This document shows positions 52,270-61,906 of a DNA stretch of 64,000 nt, piece by piece. A program made the position numbers and the translations under genes. Below the pieces are notes generated by a model. The model saw only the letters and a list, made by a program, of their open reading frames with translations, ran no database searches and was not told the origin of the DNA. The first letter of the stretch is position 1. Each line of letters opens with the position of its first letter. The DNA comes from Deltaproteobacteria bacterium (GTDB lineage: Bacteria > Myxococcota > Kuafuiibacteriia > Kuafuiibacteriales > Kuafuiibacteriaceae): positions 1,922,001 through 1,986,000 of the forward strand of contig JADJPE010000005.1 of the NCBI GenBank assembly GCA_016713425.1, read 5' to 3'.

Positions 52270-52301
52270 GCGGGCCGGTTGGTCTTAAGGTGGGGCGGTC
52301 C

Positions 52302-52649
52302 ATGGGTCCAAATAGCCCCGCAGAGCGACGCGCACAGGCCAAAGATTCGTCTCGGCGACGCGCGGTGATTGTTTTTGTCGCCGGCTTTGCGGCGACGCTG
52401 GCGCTTCTTCTTGTTGGTTCCACGGTTCTCGGCGACCGAGGTCTCATCCGCCATCGGAAGCTTCGCGCGGAACTCGATGCCGTGAGTCGTCTCAACCTCG
52501 ATCTGCAGCAGCAGAACGCGCGGCTTCGCATTGAAACCGAGGCGCTCCGCAGCGATCCGGCCTACATCGAATCGGTGGCTCGAGACGAGCTAGGTTGGGT
52601 TGGTGATGACGAGGTCGTCATCCTTTTCGGGGATGAAGAGAGGCACTGA
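52302..52649 (+). CDS. FtsB/DivIC-like septum formation initiator protein
   Basis: 115 residues from ATG with AAGGTGGGG upstream. A short cytoplasmic N-terminus, one membrane helix (VIVFVAGFAATLALLLVG), then a coiled coil (RAELDAVSRLNLDLQQQNAR) and the typical end SDPAYIESVARDELGWVGDDEVV. Single-pass divisome protein that links FtsL/FtsQ. The next gene starts 3 bases after its stop, so they are surely co-transcribed. Confidence 0.85.
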   Translation: MGPNSPAERRAQAKDSSRRRAVIVFVAGFAATLALLLVGSTVLGDRGLIRHRKLRAELDAVSRLNLDLQQQNARLRIETEALRSDPAYIESVARDELGWVGDDEVVILFGDEERH

Positions 52650-52652
52650 TCG

Positions 52653-55058
52653 ATGCATCGGATGAGGTCGGCGCCTGGTGTTCGGCCTCGGCTCGGGGTG
52701 TCGAGGTGGCTCCGCCCACTTCTCTTTGGGTTGATCCCGCTCGCCCTGATCTATGGTGCGGTCTGCTTGACGGGTGGGCTCGCGACGAGCCCCGTCCAGC
52801 CGGTTGTCTATCTCTGGCTCGCGGTCGCGACGGTGCTGCTTCCGATCCGCGCTTCGGCCGGCATCGTCGCGGCGGCGGTGTTGACCGAGGTTGGGGTGGT
52901 CCTGTGGATGCCGGGAACGCTCGGTTGGCCGGCGCTCGTCGTCCATGTCGCATTGATGCTGATCTCTTCGGGCTTTTTTCGGACCGTCCTTTGGCGCGAA
53001 GTTCGAATCGTTCGGCGCCGGGCCGAACAGGCGATGGCCGCCGAGTTCGAGCGGATGGAGGCGGATGCCGCCGACTTTCGGCTCAGCGGAGACCTCGCGA
53101 GCGCCGATGTATTTCTGGCCGGTAGCGACACCGACACCGACACCGGCACCGATGCGGACGCGGATGCCGGCGCCGATGCGAACGCTGATGCCGATGCGAA
53201 CGCTGATGCCGATGCGAACGCTGATGCCAATGCGAACGCTGATGCCGATGCGAACGCTGATGCCGACGCGAACGCTGATGCCGACGCGAACGCTGATGCC
53301 GACGCGAACGCTGATGCCGACGCGGATGCCGGCGCCGATGATGCGTCGACCCCCGATCCCCGAAGTGCTCCACGTGCGGCGGCTTCTGCGAGCGCTGCAG
53401 CTTCCGCTGGGTTCGCCGCGATTCACGCCCGCCAGATTGGGAGTGTGCGGATCATTCGGGAAGGACTGACCGACATTCTGCATGCGGCGCGGGTTTCCGT
53501 GCGTGCGGATCGGATGATGTACTTCGCCCTTGATGTGCAGCGAAAGACGCTCTCTCTGAAGGGGCACGTAGCCTCCGCGGAAGGGCGCGACGCGAAGGGC
53601 CGATCGACGAACAGCTTCTCGGCCGCCGAGGGGCCTCTCGCCGCGGTCGTTCGCAACGAGACGTCGATCCGTTTGCTGCCCAGCACGCGCCGATATCGAG
53701 TCGGCGCGTTCGAGGTGACGGCCCTGGTTGCGGTGCCGGTCTTCCATAAGCCCGATCTCAAAGGCGGGCGCTCAATGTTGGGCGTGCTGGCTGCGGGCCG
53801 TGATACTTCGGCGCCGTTCGATGAACAAGACGCTGTCATTCTCGCTGCGCTCGGCCGGGAGCTTGCGCGCGCGATCGATGCGGAGCGCCTGTTCGTGGCG
53901 ATGGATCGCGTAAAATATGAACAGGAGCGCCTCTACGATGCGTTCTCGCTGCTCAACGATGTGCGGACGCCTTCGGCCTTTGCTGACAATCTGCTCGAGG
54001 CGGTGTCTCGGATCCGGCGCGTGGCGTTCCTTGCTTTCACTTCGTTCGACGCCAAATCGGATCAACATGTCGTCGTCTCCGTCACCTCGACCTACCCGGG
54101 CGAGGTCGACTCGGGAGGTTCGCAGAGCATGGGGACATCGCAGGCCCTCGTGGGGCGGCACTTCTCGAACCGAGAACCCAGTCTCGTCGGTCTTGCGCTC
54201 CGGGCTGGTCGCCCGCTTCCGTGTCGGGCCATGGCGACATCGATATCGGGCAGCGATGTCCCGATTTTCGGCCATTTGCTCATGCCGCGTCTCGACTCCG
54301 TCAAGGTCTTCCCACTTTGCATGCGCGGGGAGCCCCTCGGTGCGGTGATTGTTGGGACGAGGCCGGACGAGGGCGGGCTCTTGCTCGAGGATGAGCGGAT
54401 GATCGAGATGGTGACCTCGCACGCGTCGGTCACGTTGTCGAACGTCCGCCTCTTTGAAGAGATGGCGAAGATGGCCACGACCGACGGATTGACGGGTCTG
54501 ACGAATCGTCGCTGGTTCAAGTCGTTGTTGCAGGATGCGCTCGAGCGCGCCGAACGCTTTGGGCACCAGGTCTCGGTGTTGATGGTGGATGTCGATCACT
54601 TCAAGGGTATCAACGACACCTACGGGCATGCGGTCGGGGACTCGGTTCTCGTTCGCATCGCGGAGCTACTCCGCAACGAGGCGCGCCGCACCGACGTTGT
54701 GGCGCGCTACGGCGGAGAGGAGTTTATCCTAGTTCTTGATGAGACCGACAGCGTTGGGGCGATTGCCCTCGCTGAGCGTGTACGGCGCTTGATCCAGGCC
54801 CAGCAGATACGCGGCGATTTTGGCGCCGTTTCCGTGACGGCGAGCTTCGGCGTTGCTACGTGGCCGGCTCAGGCGCATTCCGCAGAGAAATTGGTCGAGC
54901 GCGCGGACGAAGCCCTCTACGAGGCCAAGCGCGCGGGTCGAAATCGGGTAAATGCGTCGAGTGCACATGAGGTCCATTGCCCTGACCCGACGCGTGCGGC
55001 TATAGGTCGAAGGCGAGGGGGTCGGGAAGCTCCGGCTCTATCACGGGTTCAAGCTTGA
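52653..55058 (+). CDS. Membrane diguanylate cyclase (GAF-like domains and GGDEF)
   Basis: 801 residues. About four N-terminal membrane helices (residues ~20-112), then an Asp-Ala/Asn-Ala repeat of ~70 residues, two GAF-like regions (about 260-430 and 440-600), and a GGDEF domain (about 625-780). The active site is RYGGEEF, and an inhibitory I-site RRTD lies five residues before it (RxxD). It should make c-di-GMP under feedback control. The gene lies between ftsB-like and PIN-PhoH genes with 3-base spacing and a 4-base overlap, so its activity may be tied to growth or division. Confidence 0.9.
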   Translation: MHRMRSAPGVRPRLGVSRWLRPLLFGLIPLALIYGAVCLTGGLATSPVQPVVYLWLAVATVLLPIRASAGIVAAAVLTEVGVVLWMPGTLGWPALVVHVALMLISSGFFRTVLWREVRIVRRRAEQAMAAEFERMEADAADFRLSGDLASADVFLAGSDTDTDTGTDADADAGADANADADANADADANADANANADADANADADANADADANADADANADADADAGADDASTPDPRSAPRAAASASAAASAGFAAIHARQIGSVRIIREGLTDILHAARVSVRADRMMYFALDVQRKTLSLKGHVASAEGRDAKGRSTNSFSAAEGPLAAVVRNETSIRLLPSTRRYRVGAFEVTALVAVPVFHKPDLKGGRSMLGVLAAGRDTSAPFDEQDAVILAALGRELARAIDAERLFVAMDRVKYEQERLYDAFSLLNDVRTPSAFADNLLEAVSRIRRVAFLAFTSFDAKSDQHVVVSVTSTYPGEVDSGGSQSMGTSQALVGRHFSNREPSLVGLALRAGRPLPCRAMATSISGSDVPIFGHLLMPRLDSVKVFPLCMRGEPLGAVIVGTRPDEGGLLLEDERMIEMVTSHASVTLSNVRLFEEMAKMATTDGLTGLTNRRWFKSLLQDALERAERFGHQVSVLMVDVDHFKGINDTYGHAVGDSVLVRIAELLRNEARRTDVVARYGGEEFILVLDETDSVGAIALAERVRRLIQAQQIRGDFGAVSVTASFGVATWPAQAHSAEKLVERADEALYEAKRAGRNRVNASSAHEVHCPDPTRAAIGRRRGGREAPALSRVQA
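53126..53340 (+). repeat. Tandem repeat coding for Asp-Ala/Asn-Ala
   Basis: A long run of units such as gatgccgatgcgaacgct (18 bp), after a short Asp-Thr stretch, in frame and coding an acidic linker between the membrane domain and the first GAF-like domain. Confidence 0.95.
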
Positions 55059-56368
55059 AGAAGCGATTTGTGCTCGACACCAACGTCCTGCTCCACGATC
55101 CGGGGTGTATCTTCGCTTTCGAAGACAACACGGTCGTCATTCCGATCTATGTGATCCAGGAGATCGACCGCTTCAAGCGCGAGCTCTCCGAGCTCGGCCG
55201 CTCTGCGCGTGAGGTGAGCCGTACGCTCGATACCTTGCGGCAGGAGGGACCGATTGCGACCGGCGTCGCACTCAGAGATGGCGGACGGCTCTACGTGGCG
55301 TTCTCCTCTCGCCACCTCACGGGCGCTGAGAGCCACGAGGGCGAGCGCGTCGACGACCGCATCCTGGCGGTGTGTCTCGATGCCAAAGAAGAGGACCCGG
55401 AGTCGCCCGTCGTCTTGGTGACGAAGGACATCAACCTTCGTATCCGAGCGAACGCGCTCGGGATCGACGCCGAGGACTACGATCACGATCGGGTCGAGAT
55501 CAACGAGCTCTACACCGGGATGGTCGACGTCGAGATGGCGGGCGAGGAGATCGACCTGTTCTACAGCCAGGGCTGGCTGCCGTTGGCGGACCTCTACCAT
55601 CCGCCCAACGAGTTCGTGCACCTGAAGAACCATGCGAATCCGAGCCACTCGGCGCTGGGCAAGGTCTCGCTGGATCAGGGACGCATTGTTCCGATCGGGC
55701 GGGTCAAAGAAGGGGTCTGGGGCGTCAGGCCGCGCAACAAGGAGCAATCGTTCGCGATCGATCTTCTGTTGAACGACAACATCAAGCTCGTGACCTTGGT
55801 CGGGAAGGCAGGCACCGGAAAGACGCTTCTCGCGATCGCGGCCGGCCTCCACAAAGCGACCGAAGAGGGCGTCTATCAGCGCATCCTCGTATCGCGTCCG
55901 ATCTTCCCGCTCGGCAAAGACCTCGGCTACTTACCGGGCACGGTCGAAGAGAAGCTCTCGCCCTGGATGCAGCCGATCTTCGACAACGTAGAGTTCTTGA
56001 TGGGCCTTTCGAATGACGAGAAGCGTCGTGGGCGCTCGTATCGTGAGCTCGTCGACCTCGGGATCTTGCAGATCGAACCGCTCACCTACATTCGAGGCCG
56101 CTCGATTCCGAATCAATTCATGGTCGTGGACGAGGCTCAGAATCTCACCCCCCACGAGGTCAAGACGATCGTGTCGCGGGCGGGCGAAGGCACAAAGATC
56201 GTTCTGACCGGCGATCCCTATCAGATCGACAATCCGTACATGGATGCGACGAACAACGGGCTCGTGCACGTCGTCAATCGTTTCCGACCCGAACGCATCG
56301 CGGGGCACGTCACGTTGCTCAAGGGCGAACGCTCCGAGCTGGCCGAGCTGGCCGCCAATCTTCTCTAG
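55055..56368 (+). CDS. phoH2: PIN-PhoH (PhoH2-type) ATPase/RNase
   Basis: 437 residues from TTG, which overlaps the upstream TGA (TTGA). The N-terminal PIN domain has its acidic residues in RFVLDTNVLLHD, EIDRFK and VDDRILAV. The C-terminal PhoH ATPase domain has Walker A GKAGTGKT, the family signature LVSRPIFPLGKDLGYLPGTV, Walker B FMVVDEAQN and LTGDPYQID. Known PhoH2 proteins in mycobacteria show RNA helicase/RNase activity and unwind and cleave RNA. Third gene of the ftsB-like operon. Confidence 0.9.
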   Translation: MKKRFVLDTNVLLHDPGCIFAFEDNTVVIPIYVIQEIDRFKRELSELGRSAREVSRTLDTLRQEGPIATGVALRDGGRLYVAFSSRHLTGAESHEGERVDDRILAVCLDAKEEDPESPVVLVTKDINLRIRANALGIDAEDYDHDRVEINELYTGMVDVEMAGEEIDLFYSQGWLPLADLYHPPNEFVHLKNHANPSHSALGKVSLDQGRIVPIGRVKEGVWGVRPRNKEQSFAIDLLLNDNIKLVTLVGKAGTGKTLLAIAAGLHKATEEGVYQRILVSRPIFPLGKDLGYLPGTVEEKLSPWMQPIFDNVEFLMGLSNDEKRRGRSYRELVDLGILQIEPLTYIRGRSIPNQFMVVDEAQNLTPHEVKTIVSRAGEGTKIVLTGDPYQIDNPYMDATNNGLVHVVNRFRPERIAGHVTLLKGERSELAELAANLL

Positions 56369-56383
56369 AGGTTCTCTCGCGGT

Positions 56384-56878
56384 ATGCTTTCGAGCGCAAT
56401 GTTTCCGAGCGAAATGCTTTCGCGTCGTATGCGTCTCGTCCTTGGCATTGCGGCATCGCTTCTGCTTGGGCGCGTTGCGAGCGCGGAGCCTCAGTCACCG
56501 GCCGACCCGAAGCTGTACGTCTTGACCTTCGAGAATACGAAGCCGGTCGTCCCGGCTGGGAAGCGCGGGGTATTGGCGCTTCAGATCCGACCCGCCGATG
56601 GGTACAAGGTGAATCGGGAAGCGCCGCTTTCGGTCGAGCTCGAGTCAGCGCGTTTGAAGTTCGCGAAGACGCGGCTAGGTCACAAAGACGCAACAGGCGC
56701 GTCGGGCGCAGCAGGCGCGAAGAGCGCTTCGATCGAGTTCAAGGCGAACTTTGACGCCGACCGCGATGCGGGTGATGCGATCGTCCGCGTCACCGCGTCG
56801 TTCTTCGTGTGCGACGACAAGATCTGCGTGCGACAGGAAGCGCACGCCGAAACGACGATCCGAGTCGAAGAAGAATGA
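56384..56878 (+). CDS. Periplasmic DsbD-alpha-like protein
   Basis: 164 residues. Signal peptide (LVLGIAASLLLGRVASA, cleavage about residue 34); nearby Met codons make the exact start uncertain. The mature part is a beta-sandwich like the N-terminal (alpha) domain of DsbD, with the paired-cysteine strand FFVCDDKICVRQ. Such domains pass electrons in the periplasm, but here there is no membrane or thioredoxin domain attached. Sixteen bases after phoH2, so probably in the same operon. Confidence 0.6.
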   Translation: MLSSAMFPSEMLSRRMRLVLGIAASLLLGRVASAEPQSPADPKLYVLTFENTKPVVPAGKRGVLALQIRPADGYKVNREAPLSVELESARLKFAKTRLGHKDATGASGAAGAKSASIEFKANFDADRDAGDAIVRVTASFFVCDDKICVRQEAHAETTIRVEEE

Positions 56879-56971
56879 GATCCGGGCCGGGCTTGCTGGA
56901 CGAGATCGCCCAAAGTCCAACGCCTGGTGCTGATGCCTGATGCCTACCCTGAGTTCATCGGATCGTGGTGG

Positions 56972-58669
56972 TCAGGGCGACCCACATGCGCCCGAGAGCG
57001 CGGTGTTGGCGGTTACGCTGTTGATGATGTCGCGTCTCTGACTGCTCTGCCCCGTCAAGTCACCGCGCGTCGAGTCGACGATTTTGACGTAGGTGCGTGT
57101 CCCATGTGGATAGTCGAGCGAACCGTCGTGCCATGTCCAGGTGTCCGTGCCAGGTTGGAAGAACTGCGACTGGAAGGCGCTCCGGATGTGGGCGATCGTC
57201 GCGTGGTCGAATGTCGCGCTAACGTTCGGCAATCCCGCGAGGTCGCCCAGGTTGATGTAGAGCGTCCCGCTTGGGTCCTCTGCCGAGTACGCTTGCCGCT
57301 GCATCGACAACATCCACACGTCCTTGTGGTACTGGACGGCGAGCTGCCGCACGACCTCACCGACGATTCGATGATGGCTGTGCCCGTACTCGCCCCAGTG
57401 ATTGTGCGTGAGGAAACGCTTGTTGGATGCGTCCGTGAAATACGGCTCGAGACGGGCGCGGAAAGCCGCTGCGTTGAAGACTTGATCTCGCTCGCAACGA
57501 TCTCGCGTACCGAAGTCCCGGATCCAGTCGTCGTTGGTCGCGTAGTTTGGATAGACATGCTGGATTCGGTTGCGCTCGTAGGCTGCGCCGTACGCAAGAC
57601 GCTGCGCTGTACGCTGGGCCGGCGCCGGACCGCCGGCCACCTGGACCACCGCGCGCGCACGCGCCAAGAATGGCTGGAACCACAGCGCCTCGTCGTCGCT
57701 GTGGGCGACGACGATGATCGTCTGGCCATCGTTCAGGTTGTTCGACGTCAGAGAGTCGGACGACCCAATCGACACGGCGTGTAGCGGCGAGAAAGCCCCA
57801 AACCACTCGCGCGCTTCTTGAACCATGCGCCACTGGAAGTTGTAGGTCCCCGCTGTCCCGGGCGCGCGCACCTGAAACGAGAACGTCTTGCGCGCGCCCG
57901 GCGCGATCGTCTCGCACGGCGCGAGGTCGACCCGACCTGTGCCCCACGTACCGTTGTCTTGAGGCGCCTGCGACCCAAGCCGATAGACACCATCCCAAAC
58001 CGATGGGTTGCAGGAGCGGGTCCAGGCCGAAGTCCCGGTATTCTCCATCGTGACCGAGACAGCATAGGTCTGCCCCGCCGTCATCGATGCCGGGACGGAG
58101 TGCGCCACGAAGCGCGCGTCATTGCGCAGATTGCTCGGCGGCTGCGTGGCGGTGGCTTCGATGACCTTCGGCGACCCGCTGAGTCGCGGATTCGCGCCCC
58201 CGTTCGGAAGGTTGATCGCGTATGCGCTGATCTCATGCCGCCGGCCGTCGAGCACGGACGCGGGCAGACGAAAGCTGAACCCATGGGCGGCATGGCCACC
58301 ACACGCCGCGGCTACGGCCGGCTCTCGGACCTGGTTGGCGCGAACAGCCCCGAGGAACGTCGCGCCCTCATAGAAATGAACGTCGAGGGACGTCGAAAAC
58401 GCGTCGGGGTCGCACGTCCAGCCGGATGTTTGCCCGCCGGCAATTCCGTCGTGCCAGCCGAACGGCAACGCGGAGGAGAGCTCATCGCTCGACGACTCGA
58501 GCTCACCGAGGTCGGGCGCCCCGCACGCCGTTGCGGCCAGCAGACTCAGCACGACGGCCTTCCGCGAGCACAGCCCCAGCTGCGGCCACCTCGAAACCAC
58601 GTTGTCGCTACGGCCTCTGTGCTCGCGTTTGTTCTGGCCTCCAGGGCCACCGTGCTTTGTCGTGGTCAC
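56972..58669 (-). CDS. Secreted PIG-L deacetylase with NBR1-like Ig domain
   Basis: 565 residues. Signal with lipobox-like ATAC (VVLSLLAATAC). A beta-rich N-terminal domain (about 70-170) is followed by an NBR1-type Ig region (about 185-295; TMENTGTSAWTR, WGTGRVDLAPCETIAPGARK, WRMVQEAREWFG). A PIG-L/LmbE deacetylase domain (about 310-560) follows, with metal motif VVAHSDDEALW (AHxDDE) and YGHSHHRIVG (GHxxHH). PIG-L enzymes remove N-acetyl groups from sugars, using Zn2+. An exported version could act on polysaccharides or glycans outside the cell. Substrate unknown. Confidence 0.8.
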   Translation of the reverse strand: MTTTKHGGPGGQNKREHRGRSDNVVSRWPQLGLCSRKAVVLSLLAATACGAPDLGELESSSDELSSALPFGWHDGIAGGQTSGWTCDPDAFSTSLDVHFYEGATFLGAVRANQVREPAVAAACGGHAAHGFSFRLPASVLDGRRHEISAYAINLPNGGANPRLSGSPKVIEATATQPPSNLRNDARFVAHSVPASMTAGQTYAVSVTMENTGTSAWTRSCNPSVWDGVYRLGSQAPQDNGTWGTGRVDLAPCETIAPGARKTFSFQVRAPGTAGTYNFQWRMVQEAREWFGAFSPLHAVSIGSSDSLTSNNLNDGQTIIVVAHSDDEALWFQPFLARARAVVQVAGGPAPAQRTAQRLAYGAAYERNRIQHVYPNYATNDDWIRDFGTRDRCERDQVFNAAAFRARLEPYFTDASNKRFLTHNHWGEYGHSHHRIVGEVVRQLAVQYHKDVWMLSMQRQAYSAEDPSGTLYINLGDLAGLPNVSATFDHATIAHIRSAFQSQFFQPGTDTWTWHDGSLDYPHGTRTYVKIVDSTRGDLTGQSSQRRDIINSVTANTALSGACGSP

Positions 58670-58835
58670 GTCCTCGAATGCACCAAGGTATGCCTAGGGT
58701 GTCAAACCACGATCTGTCTGCGCGTTACCCGGTCTTTGAACCAAACGCGCAGCGAGGGTCGAACAAATCACGATTTTCGAACGAAGGTTCGGAGGTCGAT
58801 GGCGCGCTGCAAGACAAGAGACGAGAGATAAGAGA

Positions 58836-58925
58836 TGGCGGAGACGATGGGATTCGAACCCATGATACAGTTTCCCGTATACTGGTTTAGCAAACCAGCG
58901 CCTTCAGCCACTCGGCCACGTCTCC
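58836..58925 (-). tRNA. trnS: tRNA-Ser (anticodon GCT), CCA encoded
   Basis: Read on the minus strand, the gene begins GGAGACGTGGCCGAG. A 7-base acceptor pairs with CGTCTCC. The anticodon stem CTGGT/ACCAG has loop TTGCTAA (anticodon at 58889-58891), there is a long variable arm as expected for Ser, and the T-loop is GGTTCGAATCC. CCA follows the discriminator base in the DNA. Confidence 0.95.
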
Positions 58926-58956
58926 ATCACGTCCAAGATTGCGAAAGAACATCGAG

Positions 58957-59044
58957 CGGAGCAGGAGGGATTCGAACCCCCGGTACGCGATAAACGTACG
59001 GCGGTTTTCAAAACCGCTGCCTTAAACCACTCGGCCACTGCTCC
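58957..59044 (-). tRNA. trnS: tRNA-Ser (anticodon TGA), CCA not encoded
   Basis: Minus strand, starting GGAGCAGTGGCCGAG with acceptor pairing to CTGCTCC. Stem GCGGT/ACCGC with loop TTTGAAA (anticodon at 59008-59010), long variable arm, T-loop GGTTCGAATCC. The bases after the discriminator read CTC, so CCA must be added enzymatically, unlike in the neighbouring tRNA-Ser. Confidence 0.95.
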
Positions 59045-59191
59045 AGTTCTAGGCAATTCCCAGAAGCGTCGCGGACCAGGAGGGCTGTACACCACGCTGG
59101 GCGCACATGTAAAGAGCGGAAGTCGGCCTGTTTCTTCACGGATTCGTTGGGGTCATTCCCAAGATCCAGCGGTTCTGCTAGTCGCTGGGGC

Positions 59192-61015
<1,824 letters not shown>

Positions 61016-61050
61016 TCGCGCCCGTTTCGCGCCAGTTCTGCCTCACGCGC

Positions 61051-61695
61051 CTACTTCACGGCGATCGTCAGGACGCGCAGCCCTTCGGTTGATTTCGCGT
61101 CAACGGTTTGTCCGGCGCGTGTCAGATACGACGCGAGCGGCTCGCTCGACGCCAGCACTTTGAGGTCGCCGCCGTGCTCGATCAGCCGCAGCGTCTGCGT
61201 TTTGCCTTGGCCATCTTGAATTCGCATCGTGCCTGGCTCGCCCGCACCGAGCACCTTGACAGGGAGTTCTGGGCTCATGAGGGTCGCAATCTCTTGTGTC
61301 GAGGGTGCGCGGATGACGCCCGCGGTGGAGGTCAGGACGATGAGCGATCGCAGGACTGACGCGTTCCTTGCATTGAGGCCCGCGACGAGCTGGCGTGTCG
61401 TTTGATCCGCCTGGGCCGCGATCCGCGCCTGGCCCTCGAGCGGCTCGCTGCAGCCCGAAGAGATCGAAGCGACTGAGGCCACCGCCACCGCCAGCGCGAA
61501 GGCAAGGCCCACGCGCGTTGTCACTGCGGTCACAGAAAGAAAGGAAAACGAGGCGGGCGAGGGGCGAAGGTCCTGACCGTCGGCACGTAGCACCGTGCGT
61601 TCTTTGCCCGACCAGCCATCGAAGTAAACCCTTTTCGGTTTCGCTGCCCGACGTGTTCTGGGTAAGCGTGTCTCGTCTTGCTTGACGTCGGGCAT
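61051..61695 (-). CDS. Small lipoprotein of unknown function
   Basis: 214 residues from ATG 61695 (a GTG at the Val-Thr-Ala-Val before the hydrophobic segment is also possible; there is no good SD for it). The signal (VGLAFALAVAVASVASISSGC) ends in a lipobox-like SSGC. The mature ~130-residue domain is compact (LIVLTSTAGVIRAPSTQEIA, VKVLGAGEPGTMRIQDGQGK, LRVLTIAVK). No recognised family. It faces the AAA gene and is divergent from the kinase gene at 61907. Confidence 0.65.
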   Translation of the reverse strand: MPDVKQDETRLPRTRRAAKPKRVYFDGWSGKERTVLRADGQDLRPSPASFSFLSVTAVTTRVGLAFALAVAVASVASISSGCSEPLEGQARIAAQADQTTRQLVAGLNARNASVLRSLIVLTSTAGVIRAPSTQEIATLMSPELPVKVLGAGEPGTMRIQDGQGKTQTLRLIEHGGDLKVLASSEPLASYLTRAGQTVDAKSTEGLRVLTIAVK

Positions 61696-61720
61696 TACCC
61701 CTGATTGCCTAGGACTCAAG

Positions 61721-61740
61721 ACGCCCCTGGCGTTTTTTTT
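61721..61740 (+). terminator. Candidate Rho-independent terminator
   Basis: A short stem (acgcc...ggcgt) with a 3-4-base loop followed by eight T residues on the plus strand. It is not immediately after a plus-strand gene: the nearest one ends at 61015 and the kinase begins at 61907. It may end an antisense or small RNA, or lie in the leader of the kinase message. Confidence 0.4.
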
Positions 61741-61906
61741 GGGGAGCTGAGCGCGACTCACTCGTTTGCAGGATGGTCTAGGTGTTGACGAGTGTAGGAG
61801 ACATCCTGGAACTGGATGAACGCGAGGTCTCTTTTGGGGGGAACGAGGAGATGGCTGAGCCCGGGCGGCGCCTCGCGAGAATTCGAACGCTGAAGAGAGG
61901 CGCGAT

